A stretch of DNA of 64,000 nt from Sphingobacteriia bacterium (GCA_011390575.1 JAABSE010000004.1:1-64000), one strand, 5' to 3'; shown: positions 34,199 through 43,878, numbered from the stretch's first letter. The notes: a model not told the origin generated them from the sequence alone. Translations and numbers: made by a program.

Positions 34199-35344
34199 AT
34201 GAACATAGTAGTAAACACCCAGCTGATGCTATATGGCAAGCTCGATGGCATAGGCTGGTATACATACGAAACACTAAAGAGGATTACTGCCTCCCATCCG
34301 GAACACAATTTTTTTCTGGTATTCGACAGGAAACCCTCTGCTCATTTGAAATTTACTGACAATACGCGAATAATCATATTGCATCCGCAATCAAGACATC
34401 CGTTTCTCTGGTTTCTGCGGTTTGAGATTTTTATGCCGTTTCTGCTGAAGAAGTTAAAAGCCGACCTGTTTGTTTCTCCTGATGGCTGGATGACCCAACT
34501 GACTTCCGTGCCCTGCGTGCAGGTAATTCACGATCTGAATTTTGTTCATAATCCCGGGGACCTGCCTTTCTGGACGCGCAACTACTACAACAGGCTGTTT
34601 CCGCGCTATGCAAAAAAAGCTACACGTATTGCCACGGTAAGTGAATTTTCAAAAAGTGATATTGTTAAAACCTATAATATTCCCGAAGAGAAAATCGACG
34701 TAACGCCCAATGGCTGCAATCCGGATTACCAACCTACCCGTTTGGAAGAACAACAGCAAACCAGGGACAGATTTTCGCAGGGAAAACCCTTTTTTCTTTA
34801 CGTGGGAGCTCTCATCCCCCGTAAAAATATTGCCCGGATGTTTTCGGCATTTGACAGGTTTAAGAAACAGGACCGGGAAAACACCAAACTGGTCATTGTA
34901 GGCAATAAAAAATGGTGGACAAATACCATCAACGATGCCTATGATAAACTGGAACACCGGCAGGATGTTATTTTTCTGGGTCGGCAGGAAACACCTGAGT
35001 TAAGACAACTATATGCCGCCTCTCAGGCATTGGTTTTTGTCCCCTATTTTGAAGGCTTCGGCATTCCCATCCTGGAAGCATTTAATTGCGATACGGCCGT
35101 AATTACCTCCAACGTAACCTCCATGCCTGAGGTAGCTGCAGATGCTGCACTGCTGGTGGATCCTTTCAATATAGGAGCCATTGCAGAAGCCATGACAAAG
35201 ATCAGCACCAACGAAACCCTGCGTAACAGCCTTATCGAAAAAGGGCGTGAACGCAGAAAAATCTTTTCCTGGGACAATACAGCAGCGCGACTATGGGACT
35301 GCATTATGAAGGCAGCTGAAAAGCATAAAAAAACCGGCAAATAA
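34199..35344 (+). CDS. Glycosyltransferase family 4 (GT-B) protein
   Basis: 381 residues from the ATG at 34199. An upstream in-frame start at 34028 would overlap the maf gene and is rejected because of the promoter box at 34165. GT-B fold: N-terminal acceptor half, then FFLYVGALIPRKNIARM at the domain border and the nucleotide-sugar-binding EGFGIPILEAF (the E-x7-E motif) near 282. Sugar and acceptor are unknown; lipopolysaccharide or exopolysaccharide synthesis would fit the neighbours. Its stop codon lies within the loop of a terminator. Confidence 0.87.
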   Translation: MNIVVNTQLMLYGKLDGIGWYTYETLKRITASHPEHNFFLVFDRKPSAHLKFTDNTRIIILHPQSRHPFLWFLRFEIFMPFLLKKLKADLFVSPDGWMTQLTSVPCVQVIHDLNFVHNPGDLPFWTRNYYNRLFPRYAKKATRIATVSEFSKSDIVKTYNIPEEKIDVTPNGCNPDYQPTRLEEQQQTRDRFSQGKPFFLYVGALIPRKNIARMFSAFDRFKKQDRENTKLVIVGNKKWWTNTINDAYDKLEHRQDVIFLGRQETPELRQLYAASQALVFVPYFEGFGIPILEAFNCDTAVITSNVTSMPEVAADAALLVDPFNIGAIAEAMTKISTNETLRNSLIEKGRERRKIFSWDNTAARLWDCIMKAAEKHKKTGK

Positions 35345-35360
35345 CAATCCGCCGGTTTTT
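35329..35360. terminator. Bidirectional terminator between glycosyltransferase and zinc protease genes
   Basis: AAAAACCGGC and GCCGGTTTTT pair perfectly; the loop contains the stop codon of the glycosyltransferase gene. It also serves the convergent gene on the other strand. Confidence 0.85.
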
Positions 35361-35379
35361 AATAGTTTTTCAACAGCAA

Positions 35380-36060
35380 TTACCTTCTGCTTCCAAGAAA
35401 AATCATAATGTAATAGAGTAAGGTAGCCAACGACGCCAACGCTGCAACAACATAAGTGAGCGCAGCCCACTTGAGGGCGTCTTTTGCACTGCTGTGTTCT
35501 TCGCCAACCGTTAACCCTGTATCCCTTAACCATACCAGGGCCCTGTGTGTAGCGTCAAACTCAACAGGAAGCGTAATAAAGCTAAACAAAGTGGTAAGAC
35601 CAAACATGACAATACCTGCCAGCAAAATTCCCGGATAGGCCTGCACAGTAAGAATTCCGATGAGCAAAATCCATTGCATATAACGTGAGCTGACACTGAT
35701 AACAGGCACCAGGGCTGAACGCATTTTCAGAAAAGCGTAAGATCTTGCATGCTGAACCGCGTGACCACACTCATGCGCTGCCACAGCAGCTGCAGAGATA
35801 CTACGCCCGCTGTACACTTCAGGACTCAGGTTTACAGTTTTGTCCATCGGATTGTAATGGTCCGTCAGTTTACCCGGGGTTGATATTACACGAACCCCAT
35901 CTACTCCGCTCTCACGAAGCATCTTTTCGGCAATTTCTTTACCCGATAGACCTGATCGTAAACCCACCTTCGAATACTTTGTGAATTTTGATTTCAACCG
36001 ATTGGATACCAACCAGCTGATCAACATGAAGACACCAAAAATGACATATATTCCTATCAT
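35380..36060 (-). CDS. YugP-type membrane zinc metallopeptidase
   Basis: 226 residues. A first helix (about 2-18), then a soluble zinc-binding part with HECGH at 96-100 (HExxH), then two or three helices towards the C-terminus. The block DHYNPMDKTVNLSPEVY upstream of the motif is typical of the YugP/neutral zinc metallopeptidase family. Substrates are unknown; a role in membrane protein quality control is often supposed. It is a single gene converging on the glycosyltransferase. No exact -7 box was found upstream (a TACTTTTTG on its strand has one extra base). Confidence 0.87.
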   Translation of the reverse strand: MIGIYVIFGVFMLISWLVSNRLKSKFTKYSKVGLRSGLSGKEIAEKMLRESGVDGVRVISTPGKLTDHYNPMDKTVNLSPEVYSGRSISAAAVAAHECGHAVQHARSYAFLKMRSALVPVISVSSRYMQWILLIGILTVQAYPGILLAGIVMFGLTTLFSFITLPVEFDATHRALVWLRDTGLTVGEEHSSAKDALKWAALTYVVAALASLATLLYYIMIFLGSRR

Positions 36061-36277
36061 ATCTTTAGAGATTTAGTTTCTTTTTAATAATTTCGCTGAA
36101 ACTTTGACAAAAAGTAAGCCAGCCATCAAAGCAGTGCCATTCTGTCTGTAGTTAAAAATAGTTAACCTAATTTCATGTTTATTTAAATGAGCATATTATA
36201 AACAACAACTGCTTCATCTTGTTTAATCTGTTATTATTTACTCAACCTATACAATTCACTTTTGCCATTAGAAAACC

Positions 36278-36856
36278 ATGACTCCCATTAAAGATCTTCT
36301 GAAAAACTTCTTACGTAAATTCATAAACCATTTTCTGCAGGGTTTGCTCCTCATTGCCCCTATTTCCATCACCCTTTTTGTTATCTACACTTTGCTGGGC
36401 TGGGTAGACGGGCTTTTGCCTATGAAATTCCCCGGACTGGGACTGCTGATAATTGTGGGTTCCATAGCTCTAATCGGGTTTGCCGGAGCAGCTTTTATCA
36501 AAAAGCCACTGGCTTTTATTTTTCGCAGTGTAATTGAAAGAATACCGCTGGTAAAGATTCTCTACACTTCCATCTCAGATTTGCTTTCGGCATTTGTAGG
36601 GCAAAAAAAGAAATTTACCGAGCCTGTTATGGTAATCATGAACAGGGAAAGCAACATCAGGAAACTGGGTTTTATCACCGAGCGGGAATTAATGAATATT
36701 GGCATTAGCAATGACTTTGTGGCGGTTTACCTGCCTCACTCCTACAACTTCTCCGGGAACATGTTTATTGTGCCTGCAGAGAATGTAATTCCGGTAGAAG
36801 CCAATTCAGCAGAATTTATGAAGTTCATTGTTTCCGGCGGGGTTACCAAAGTTTAA
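36278..36856 (+). CDS. DUF502 family membrane protein
   Basis: 192 residues with two membrane helices near the start (about 17-38 and 53-75) and a soluble remainder. Family blocks: GLLLIAPISITLFVIYTLLGWVD and IPLVKILYTSISDLLSAF, then VYLPHSYNFSGNMFIVP. DUF502 proteins are widespread and uncharacterised in bacteria; plant relatives (LCV/COV) affect membrane trafficking. A near -7 box CACTTTTG is at 36257-36264 (first base differs). Single gene. Confidence 0.85.
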   Translation: MTPIKDLLKNFLRKFINHFLQGLLLIAPISITLFVIYTLLGWVDGLLPMKFPGLGLLIIVGSIALIGFAGAAFIKKPLAFIFRSVIERIPLVKILYTSISDLLSAFVGQKKKFTEPVMVIMNRESNIRKLGFITERELMNIGISNDFVAVYLPHSYNFSGNMFIVPAENVIPVEANSAEFMKFIVSGGVTKV

Positions 36857-36903
36857 ATCCGGCAAATTCAAATTAAGAAACGAAAACTGCAACAATTAAA
36901 TTG

Positions 36904-36933
36904 TTGCCAAAACATTTATTCTTAATAGCTTTG
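36904..36933 (+). promoter_or_regulatory. Promoter of surE
   Basis: TTG at 36904 and TAGCTTTG at 36926-36933, 19 bases apart, ideal for the Bacteroidota consensus. It lies inside a longer possible frame starting at 36901 and so fixes the start at 36952. Confidence 0.7.
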
Positions 36934-36951
36934 CCAAAAATTCAAACAACT

Positions 36952-37722
36952 ATGCATAAACCAGTAATATTAGTTACCAACGACGATGGCATTATGGCCC
37001 CTGGCATCCGCAACCTCATTTCCTTCATGCTGGAAATCGGAGAAGTAGTGGTGGTGGCTCCCGATAAAGGGCAAAGCGGGATGGGTCACGCGGTTACTAT
37101 CACCCACCCTTTGCGCCTGGAAAAACTCAGTACGGAAGGCGACCACCAGGAGTTCAGTTGCAGCGGCACCCCGGTAGATTGTGTAAAACTGGCCGTGAAC
37201 AAAGTGCTGCACAAAAAACCTGACATTCTGGTTTCAGGGATAAACCACGGCAGCAATGCTTCCATCAACGTAATTTACAGCGGCACCATGTCTGCAGCTA
37301 TCGAAGGAGCCATGGAAGGGATACCCAGTGTGGGGTTCTCTCTCCTTGATTATAAACTGGATGCCGACTTTGTTTCAGCAAAAAAATATATCCAGCAGAT
37401 TGTGCGCAATGTACTGGAGCATGGCCTGCCCAAAGGGAATTGCCTCAATGTGAATATTCCCGCCGTTAAAGAACATGAAATCAAAGGAGTGCGAATTTGC
37501 CGTCAGGCCAATGCCAACTGGGTGGAAGAGTTTGACCACAGAAAAGATCCCCGCGGAAAAGACTATTACTGGCTAACCGGTAAATTTCAACTGCACGAAG
37601 ATGTTGATGAAACCGATGAATGGGCCCTGGTACACAAATACATTTCAGTGGTACCTATCCAATATGATTTTACGGCACACAATCTCATCAGCAAACTAAA
37701 AGACTGGAAGTTTGATGCTTAA
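36952..37722 (+). CDS. surE: 5'/3'-nucleotidase SurE
   Basis: 256 residues from the ATG after the promoter. The metal-binding start ILVTNDDGIMAPGI carries the paired aspartates, followed by VVVVAPDKGQSGMGHAVT and VSGINHGSNASINVIYSGTMSAA, all diagnostic. SurE removes phosphate from nucleoside 5'- and 3'-monophosphates and may act in stationary-phase survival. Length is normal. The following small membrane protein gene overlaps its end by 8 bases. Confidence 0.93.
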   Translation: MHKPVILVTNDDGIMAPGIRNLISFMLEIGEVVVVAPDKGQSGMGHAVTITHPLRLEKLSTEGDHQEFSCSGTPVDCVKLAVNKVLHKKPDILVSGINHGSNASINVIYSGTMSAAIEGAMEGIPSVGFSLLDYKLDADFVSAKKYIQQIVRNVLEHGLPKGNCLNVNIPAVKEHEIKGVRICRQANANWVEEFDHRKDPRGKDYYWLTGKFQLHEDVDETDEWALVHKYISVVPIQYDFTAHNLISKLKDWKFDA

Positions 37723-37999
37723 AAGAGATAACTGGATACTGGGAGCTGCCCTGGGCATTTTATTACCCCTGGTTATTTATGGCATAATATATTTTGCCAT
37801 GGACCAATGGGGCCGCATTGACGAATCACTGAACATCTACTTCATTAAAGAATCTACCATGCAGCTGGCAGGTATATTTGCCAATATGTTTATCTTCAGA
37901 TATTATATGGTAAACCTGAAATTTGACAAAACCGGCAGAGGTATTCTGCTCTCTACGTTTTTCTATGCCGGTGTATTTGTTTATCTGCATGTTTTGTAA
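37715..37999 (+). CDS. Small membrane protein, unknown
   Basis: 94 residues from ATG 37715, overlapping the end of surE by 8 bases, which suggests translational coupling. Two or three hydrophobic stretches (about 9-28, 48-64 and 76-92); no motif recognised. Composition and coupling make it a real gene. The next gene, lpxB, starts 71 bases later. A role cannot be assigned. Confidence 0.7.
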   Translation: MLKRDNWILGAALGILLPLVIYGIIYFAMDQWGRIDESLNIYFIKESTMQLAGIFANMFIFRYYMVNLKFDKTGRGILLSTFFYAGVFVYLHVL

Positions 38000-38070
38000 T
38001 AAAACAATGGGTAATTGCAGACGCCCCTCTGCCCTAAAAGCGTTTGCAGGGTCAATCAAACCATGAAAAA

Positions 38071-39192
38071 ATGAAGTATTACATCATTGCGGGCGAAGCA
38101 TCGGGAGATTTGCATGGCTCCAACCTGATAAAAGAGATTAAGAACAAAGATGCTGAAGCGGCGTTCAGAGCCTGGGGTGGTGATTTGATGAAGCAGGAAG
38201 GGGCTGCACTCGTTAAGCATATCAATGAACTGGCTTTTATGGGATTTGCTGAGGTGCTCATGAACCTTTCCACCATATTGGGCAATATCAGGTTATGCAA
38301 AAGAGATATTCTGGAGTATAAACCCGACTGTGTAATTTTTATTGACTACCCGGGATTTAACCTTCGCATTGCACAGTTTTGTAAAGAAAACGGGATAAAA
38401 ACCATCTATTACATCTCTCCACAAGTATGGGCATGGAACAAATCACGGGTGAAGAAAATCCGCAGAGATATTGATAAGATGCTTGTGATTTTGCCTTTTG
38501 AAAAAGACTTTTTCCTGCAAAACCATTACGAGGTTGACTTTGTGGGGCACCCTTTGCTGGATGCACTCAAAAGCCATATTGCGGGTGAAGAATTCAGCCA
38601 TTTCACGCGTAAGCATCAACTTCCCGACAAAAATATCATAGCCCTTTTGCCCGGCAGCAGAAAACAGGAAATCTCCAGAATGCTGCCGGTCATGGCAGCT
38701 ACTGCAATGCATTTCCCGCAATACCAGTTTGTGATTGCCGGTACCCGTGCCCATACACAGGATTACTACCAGGGCTTTTTGCCGGAAAACACCAACATCC
38801 CGGTGATTTTTGGTGAAACTTACGCCTTGTTGCAGCACGCTCATGCTGCCCTGGTCACTTCCGGCACCGCCACCCTTGAAACCGCCCTGATAGGAACCCC
38901 TCAGGTCGTCTGTTACAAGGCCGGCTATCTCTCCTACCAGATTGCCAGAAAGCTGGTAAATATAAAATTTATTTCACTGGTAAACCTCATCATGGACAAA
39001 GAGGTAGTCAGAGAAATGATACAGGGAGAATGCAACCCCAAAAACCTGGTAAATGAGCTGAAAAACCTGACCGAAAACAGTGAATCCCGCAAAACCATGA
39101 CGGATAATTATGCCATCTTGCGGGAGAAGTTAGGGGGTAGCGGCGCATCGGAAAAAGCAGCAACTATCGTTGTGGATTTTCTCGAAAAATAG
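38071..39192 (+). CDS. lpxB: Lipid-A-disaccharide synthase
   Basis: 373 residues from ATG 38071. The start YYIIAGEASGDLHGSNL is diagnostic of LpxB, followed by MGFAEVL, IDYPGFNLRIA, YYISPQVWAWNKSRVKKI and LLPGSRKQEI, then TSGTATLE in the donor-binding half. It joins UDP-2,3-diacylglucosamine and lipid X in lipid A synthesis at the inner membrane. Length is normal. surE, the small membrane protein and lpxB are in one direction and may share the promoter at 36904. Confidence 0.93.
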   Translation: MKYYIIAGEASGDLHGSNLIKEIKNKDAEAAFRAWGGDLMKQEGAALVKHINELAFMGFAEVLMNLSTILGNIRLCKRDILEYKPDCVIFIDYPGFNLRIAQFCKENGIKTIYYISPQVWAWNKSRVKKIRRDIDKMLVILPFEKDFFLQNHYEVDFVGHPLLDALKSHIAGEEFSHFTRKHQLPDKNIIALLPGSRKQEISRMLPVMAATAMHFPQYQFVIAGTRAHTQDYYQGFLPENTNIPVIFGETYALLQHAHAALVTSGTATLETALIGTPQVVCYKAGYLSYQIARKLVNIKFISLVNLIMDKEVVREMIQGECNPKNLVNELKNLTENSESRKTMTDNYAILREKLGGSGASEKAATIVVDFLEK

Positions 39193-39361
39193 CTGGAAAG
39201 GAAGTTTTTTTTAGGAAGTCCGTTAGGTAAGAAACCATTTCTATCATGGATTTCCGCCTGAATGAACCCATTCTTTAATCATTTTTCATTTTGTTTTATC
39301 CGTATTTTTTGCTATTTTAGACATTCCTCCCACAGATTAGTCCTAATCTAAAATTACAGGT

Positions 39362-41515
39362 ATGACGCACTACTCACACATACCCATGGTGAGGATTCTG
39401 TTACCGTTGCTGGCGGGTGTAACCTGTTTTACCTTTATTGAATATTTTCTGCATTTGTACATTATCCTGGCTGTGCTGCTTATATTCTTTCTGGCAGGCA
39501 TTATCATTTACAAATATTTGCTCTCCCATTTTCATCTGAGTTTTATCTACGGACTTAATGTAATGCTTTTCCTTTTTTTCGCAGGGTATGTGCTGGCCCA
39601 AAGCCGCTATGAACTGACCAGCCCTGACCATTTCAGCCATCACAGCGAAGAAAATACCATGCTGCAGATAAGACTTACTGAACCTGTGGCGGAAAAAACC
39701 AATTCATTCCAGGTGGTAGGAAAGGTAACCCATGTTATAGGAGAAGATAAAATAAAATATGTCAGTGGCAGGATCATTCTCTGGTTCGAAAAATCACCGG
39801 AAGTAAACACCCTTCAGTATGGCGACATCATCTTGATAGAAAACTTCTACCAGGAAACACGGGAGCCGCAAAATCCCAACTCCTTCAATTACAAACACTT
39901 TTTATCGAGGCAGAACATATTTCATCAGTCATATCGCCGCACAGGAGAATGGTATCATACAGGAAGAAATGAAGGCAATCCTATTGTTACGGCGGCCCAT
40001 TCCATGCGCAGCACGGCCCTGAAGACCCTGGAGGCAAACAATATCAAGGGGCGTGATTTTGCCGTAGCATCTGCCCTTTTGCTGGGATACCGCGAATACC
40101 TTGATGAGGATCTGCAGCGTGAGTTTGCAGGTGCAGGAGCTATGCACATTCTTTGCGTGTCAGGGCTGCATGTGGGCATTATATTCCTGGCGCTGAATGT
40201 GATGTTTGGATTTCTCACACGGTTTAAAGGAGGCAAATATCTGAAAACAGTGATAATTATTATTCTCATTTGGTTCTATGCAGCTATTACCGGATTTGCC
40301 CCTTCAGTTTTGCGGGCATCCACTATGTTTAGTTTTGTGGCGGTGGGGCAAACCTTTCTCCGATCTACCAATATCTATAATACACTTGCGGCATCAGCAC
40401 TGGTTCTGTTGATAACCAACCCCTTTATCATCAGCAGAATCGGATTTCAACTTTCCTATATCGCAGTTATCAGCATCGTGTCTCTTCAACCCCTGTTTTA
40501 CAAGCAGCTTTTCTTTAAAAATAAAATACTTGACCATGCCTGGGGAATCATAACAGTTTCTCTGGCAGCCCAACTGGGCACCGGACCGCTGGCACTGTAT
40601 TATTTCAATCAGTTTCCCAATTATTTTCTCCTTACCAATCTGGCTGTAATTCCACTAACAGGCTTGATTATTAAAGGCGGACTTCTTTTGTTTCTCACAG
40701 CTCCTGTAGCATTTATATCTCAATACGTCGGGATGGTGCTGTCATGGATAATATTGTTGCTGCACACAGCAGTTCGCATAATTGAGGGTCTGCCGGGATC
40801 CACTGCCAACAATCTTGTCATAGGCTTTCACGATAAGCTCTTGATTTTCTTTTTAATCGCTGTAACCGGTTTGTTATGGATGAATAAACAGAAAAGGCTG
40901 ATTTATCCATTGGTGGCAGGTTCATTGCTGTTGAGCATTTCTCTCACCAGTCAACATCTCACAAACAAAAACAGGAAGCAACTGGTGGTTTACCACATAC
41001 CCCGGGGGACCGCTGTAGATATTCTACACCAGGGAAACTGCTACTTTTTTGCCTGTGAAAATGTACTTGACAATCCCGGTGCTATTCAGTTCAACATCAA
41101 AGATCATCGGCTAAAAAGTGGTTACCGCTCAGCTAACCCTAAATTATTAACAGACGAAACAATAAAGGAGCGCTATCTTTTCAAATATAAAGACTTTATC
41201 AACATAGAAGGGCACACTGTCCGAATCATCGACAATCAATTTGAAATCCCATCCCAACGACTTTTCCCCGATACCCTTGACCATCTTATCATCCGGGGCA
41301 ACCCGCGCTTGTCAGTTTCACAACTTACAGAGGTAATGCCTGCCCGCGCACTTGTGTTTGACAACTCCAATGCCCTGCGCCAGCACCGGCAATGGAAAAA
41401 CGAATGCGACAGCCTGGGCATCAACTGCTGGAGTGTGGCCTTGCAGGGTGCGTATGTGTATAACTTTGAAAACAGACAGCGAAGCAGTATTAAAAATTTG
41501 TTAGCAGACCGCTAA
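39362..41515 (+). CDS. ComEC/Rec2 family membrane protein with degenerate C-terminal domain
   Basis: 717 residues. Two or three helices at the start, a soluble OB-like DUF4131 part (about 95-210), then the Competence membrane domain (about 235-510) with the marker ILCVSGLHVGII. In ComEC a metallo-beta-lactamase domain follows; here residues about 540-717 seem to be its remnant (VVYHIPRGTAVDILHQGNC, later DHLIIRGN) without the HxHxDH metal site. ComEC is the inner-membrane channel for DNA uptake. Other competence genes are not present in this window. A near -7 box (TATTTTTTG, one base too long) lies 60 bases upstream. Confidence 0.85.
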   Translation: MTHYSHIPMVRILLPLLAGVTCFTFIEYFLHLYIILAVLLIFFLAGIIIYKYLLSHFHLSFIYGLNVMLFLFFAGYVLAQSRYELTSPDHFSHHSEENTMLQIRLTEPVAEKTNSFQVVGKVTHVIGEDKIKYVSGRIILWFEKSPEVNTLQYGDIILIENFYQETREPQNPNSFNYKHFLSRQNIFHQSYRRTGEWYHTGRNEGNPIVTAAHSMRSTALKTLEANNIKGRDFAVASALLLGYREYLDEDLQREFAGAGAMHILCVSGLHVGIIFLALNVMFGFLTRFKGGKYLKTVIIIILIWFYAAITGFAPSVLRASTMFSFVAVGQTFLRSTNIYNTLAASALVLLITNPFIISRIGFQLSYIAVISIVSLQPLFYKQLFFKNKILDHAWGIITVSLAAQLGTGPLALYYFNQFPNYFLLTNLAVIPLTGLIIKGGLLLFLTAPVAFISQYVGMVLSWIILLLHTAVRIIEGLPGSTANNLVIGFHDKLLIFFLIAVTGLLWMNKQKRLIYPLVAGSLLLSISLTSQHLTNKNRKQLVVYHIPRGTAVDILHQGNCYFFACENVLDNPGAIQFNIKDHRLKSGYRSANPKLLTDETIKERYLFKYKDFINIEGHTVRIIDNQFEIPSQRLFPDTLDHLIIRGNPRLSVSQLTEVMPARALVFDNSNALRQHRQWKNECDSLGINCWSVALQGAYVYNFENRQRSSIKNLLADR

Positions 41516-41602
41516 TCTGCCGGATGTATTTTCACAGGAAAAACAACATTCTCAATCACCCAAGGGAGCGCTTGCACTATCACCAACATTCAATAAATTC
41601 AT

Positions 41603-41610
41603 TATCTTTG
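41603..41610 (+). promoter_or_regulatory. -7 box upstream of the DoxX-like gene
   Basis: TATCTTTG, full match to TAnnTTTG, 44 bases before the ATG at 41655. Confidence 0.6.
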
Positions 41611-41654
41611 AGTCGCAAGTGATATTTATTATAACGCACTATTATTTGAAGATT

Positions 41655-42107
41655 ATGGAATTAGCCAAAAAACTCAATTGGGCATACAATGTCAAAACAA
41701 ACTGGTTTCGCAGCCTTTTAAGAATTTTACTGGGAGCCTTTCTCCTGTTTGCAGGCATTGCTCACCTGACATTTCAAAGAATGGAATTTACTGCCCAGGT
41801 ACCCGACTGGGTACCTATGTCTACCGATCTGGTGGTGGTTCTTTCGGGGATTGTTGAAATAACCCTTGGAACGGCATTGATTCTGTTGCCCAAATGGAAA
41901 GCTGTGACCGGTTGGATAGTGGCTGTATTTTTTGTACTGATTTTCCCGGGAAATATTGCACAGTATGTCAATGAGGTTGATGCTTTTGGTCTTGACACAG
42001 ATCGGGCAAGATTTATCAGGTTATTATTTCAACCCGTCCTCGTGGCATGGGCACTTTGGTCAACCGGGGCATTTTCAGCGTATATGAAAAGAAAACGGCA
42101 GGATTAG
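41655..42107 (+). CDS. DoxX-like membrane protein
   Basis: 150 residues from ATG 41655 with four hydrophobic segments. The pattern RILLGAFLLFAGIAHL, then VVVLSGIVEITLGTALI and PGNIAQYVNEVDAF is that of DoxX-like/MauE-related four-helix proteins. Some relatives form part of thiosulfate:quinone oxidoreductase (DoxD/A), but this subgroup is generally uncharacterised and no link to the sulfur operon 31 kb away is claimed. Single gene. Confidence 0.78.
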   Translation: MELAKKLNWAYNVKTNWFRSLLRILLGAFLLFAGIAHLTFQRMEFTAQVPDWVPMSTDLVVVLSGIVEITLGTALILLPKWKAVTGWIVAVFFVLIFPGNIAQYVNEVDAFGLDTDRARFIRLLFQPVLVAWALWSTGAFSAYMKRKRQD

Positions 42108-42258
42108 TTTCCTGTTGTAATAGGGCATTTTTATAAATTTCACAAAGCCTCAGAGGGTTCAACCGGGTTTAAAAATTCCATAGCATCCCATAGTAACTTT
42201 TTCGTCGGGAACACCACTAAAACAGTAGTTTATCACCAACACATGTAAAGCAAAATCA

Positions 42259-42287
42259 TTGTTTATCATAAAAAAAAACTACTTTTG
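42259..42287 (+). promoter_or_regulatory. Promoter of the TPR gene
   Basis: TTG at 42259 and TACTTTTG at 42280-42287, 18 bases apart, 58 bases before the ATG. Confidence 0.65.
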
Positions 42288-42345
42288 CGTTACCATGGCA
42301 TGATTTTTACGTATCACAGATACACTAACCATAAAACATTACCCG

Positions 42346-42870
42346 ATGAAGTACATTTTTATAACCCTGACATTTGCCTTCCTGTTTTTTTCGGACATTC
42401 AAAGCCAGACAGTCCGGGATTTTGCCCGAATGGCAAAGGCAAAGATGGAGCTTGGGGATTACAAAGGTGCCGTTGAAGATTTTTCGAGTATCATCCGCTT
42501 GCAGCCTGAGTATGAAGAGCTTTACCAGGCACATTTTGGTCGCGGATATGCCCAGTTTCAACTGGGTGAATATGAAAAAGCCAAAACCGATTTCGACCGG
42601 GCTATCCGAATCTACCCCAATGATGCCGAAGTTTTTTTCTGGCGTGCCTATACCAAGTATCGCCTGCGTTACAGGGCAAGCAGTGAAATTGCCGATTACA
42701 ACAGGGCCATCCTGTTAAAACCTGATTATGCAGAAGCTTATTTTAACCGCGGCCAGGCCAAAATCAAAAACCGGCAACTGCGGTCAGGTTGCAAAGATTT
42801 ACGACAGGCTCTGGAACTGGGTTATGAAGAAGCCGAAACCCATGTGAAAATACACTGCGGTGAACCCTGA
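42346..42870 (+). CDS. Exported tetratricopeptide repeat protein
   Basis: 174 residues: signal peptide (to about residue 20, DIQSQ), then three TPR units beginning near 24, 61 and 94 (AKMELGDYKGAVEDFSSII, GYAQFQLGEYEKAKTDFDRAI, and a third ending YAEAYFNRGQAKIKNRQ). A single cysteine pair (C143 region and C171 near the end) is not obviously functional. Such small periplasmic TPR proteins usually serve as protein-binding adaptors. It converges with the glucosaminidase gene 12 bases away, with no terminator between them. Confidence 0.85.
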   Translation: MKYIFITLTFAFLFFSDIQSQTVRDFARMAKAKMELGDYKGAVEDFSSIIRLQPEYEELYQAHFGRGYAQFQLGEYEKAKTDFDRAIRIYPNDAEVFFWRAYTKYRLRYRASSEIADYNRAILLKPDYAEAYFNRGQAKIKNRQLRSGCKDLRQALELGYEEAETHVKIHCGEP

Positions 42871-42882
42871 AACAAGGCTTTC

Positions 42883-43878
42883 TTAACGGCGAATTCTCGC
42901 CCGCAGCTGTAACCGCTGTCCCGGCTGAGGCTCCGTGCCGGGCTCAATATCATTTCTCCTGTACAACATTTTTAGGCGGACACCATATTTCTGCGATATT
43001 TCCAGCATGGTCTCTCCTTCTTCAACCACATGCCAGTTTTGACTGGCACTTCTTCTTTTAGGCTGCAGGTATACAATCTCTCCTTCAGTAAGTTTGCCTG
43101 TTTTTTCCAAATCATTGTATCTCCGAATTTCCCATGTCCAAATACCCATCTCATCGGCCAGGGATTCCGGTGTATCCCCTGTACGGGCATAAACATAACG
43201 AATTCGATTGTTCTCGTGCACTTCACGTCCGATTCCTACCGAAGGAAAATCATCTCCTCTGCTTTGAGGCGTGTTTCCCGAAGCAACAGGCCGTTGCGCC
43301 GGCCGATTGATTCTGCCGGGTTTATAATCTTCTCCGGCAACCACCATCCTGTCAAACTCATACAAGTTATTTCGCTCAATAACTCCAATCAACAGTTCCG
43401 GGTATCGTGGATTGGTAGCATAGCCGGCCCGCCGCAAACCTCTTGCCCAGCCTTTATAATCGGTCACGTCCAGTTCGAAAAGGGCTGCATAACGCGTTCT
43501 GCCGGTAAGAAAAGCGGAATGGTCTCTGAAAGACTGCAGCGGATCGTCATATGCCCGGAAGCACTCATCAGGTTTGTCATCATCTTTGTGAAATGTTCGC
43601 CCATTCCAGCCATGGCATTTGATCCCAAAGTGATTGTTGGCAATAACAGCCAAATCACTGTTGCCAAAACCAGACTCCAGAATGCCTTGTGCCAGTTTGA
43701 TGCTCGCCGGGATGCCATGCATTCGCATCTCCTCCATAGCAATCTCCTGGTAGTTTTCAATGTAATCGGTAAGGCTCAAACCTTCCTGTGAAATTGACTT
43801 GACAGGAAAAAGGGTAACAAAACCCAAAAGCAATAAAAACGTTGCCTTGTGAATGGAAAACCGGAAAGTATTGATCAT
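42883..43878 (-). CDS. Peptidoglycan glucosaminidase with C-terminal LysM domains
   Basis: 331 residues. Signal peptide (about 1-30), then a glucosaminidase (LytG/FlgJ-like) domain at about 35-190: IPASIKLAQGILESGFGNSDLA with the catalytic Glu in ILESG, then NNHFGIKCHGW and FRAYDDPLQSFRDHSAFL. The C-terminal part has one clear LysM domain (about 280-325, WHVVEEGETMLEISQKYGV) and a weaker one at about 220-265. It should cut between N-acetylglucosamine and muramic acid during wall remodelling. It has its own promoter (minus strand, 43893-43900). Confidence 0.88.
   Translation of the reverse strand: MINTFRFSIHKATFLLLLGFVTLFPVKSISQEGLSLTDYIENYQEIAMEEMRMHGIPASIKLAQGILESGFGNSDLAVIANNHFGIKCHGWNGRTFHKDDDKPDECFRAYDDPLQSFRDHSAFLTGRTRYAALFELDVTDYKGWARGLRRAGYATNPRYPELLIGVIERNNLYEFDRMVVAGEDYKPGRINRPAQRPVASGNTPQSRGDDFPSVGIGREVHENNRIRYVYARTGDTPESLADEMGIWTWEIRRYNDLEKTGKLTEGEIVYLQPKRRSASQNWHVVEEGETMLEISQKYGVRLKMLYRRNDIEPGTEPQPGQRLQLRARIRR

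Noticed and set aside
41655-42107. Linking the DoxX-like protein to the sulfur operon as a thiosulfate:quinone oxidoreductase subunit
   Set aside because: It lies 31 kb away with its own promoter and belongs to a general DoxX-like group; no DoxA partner is present.
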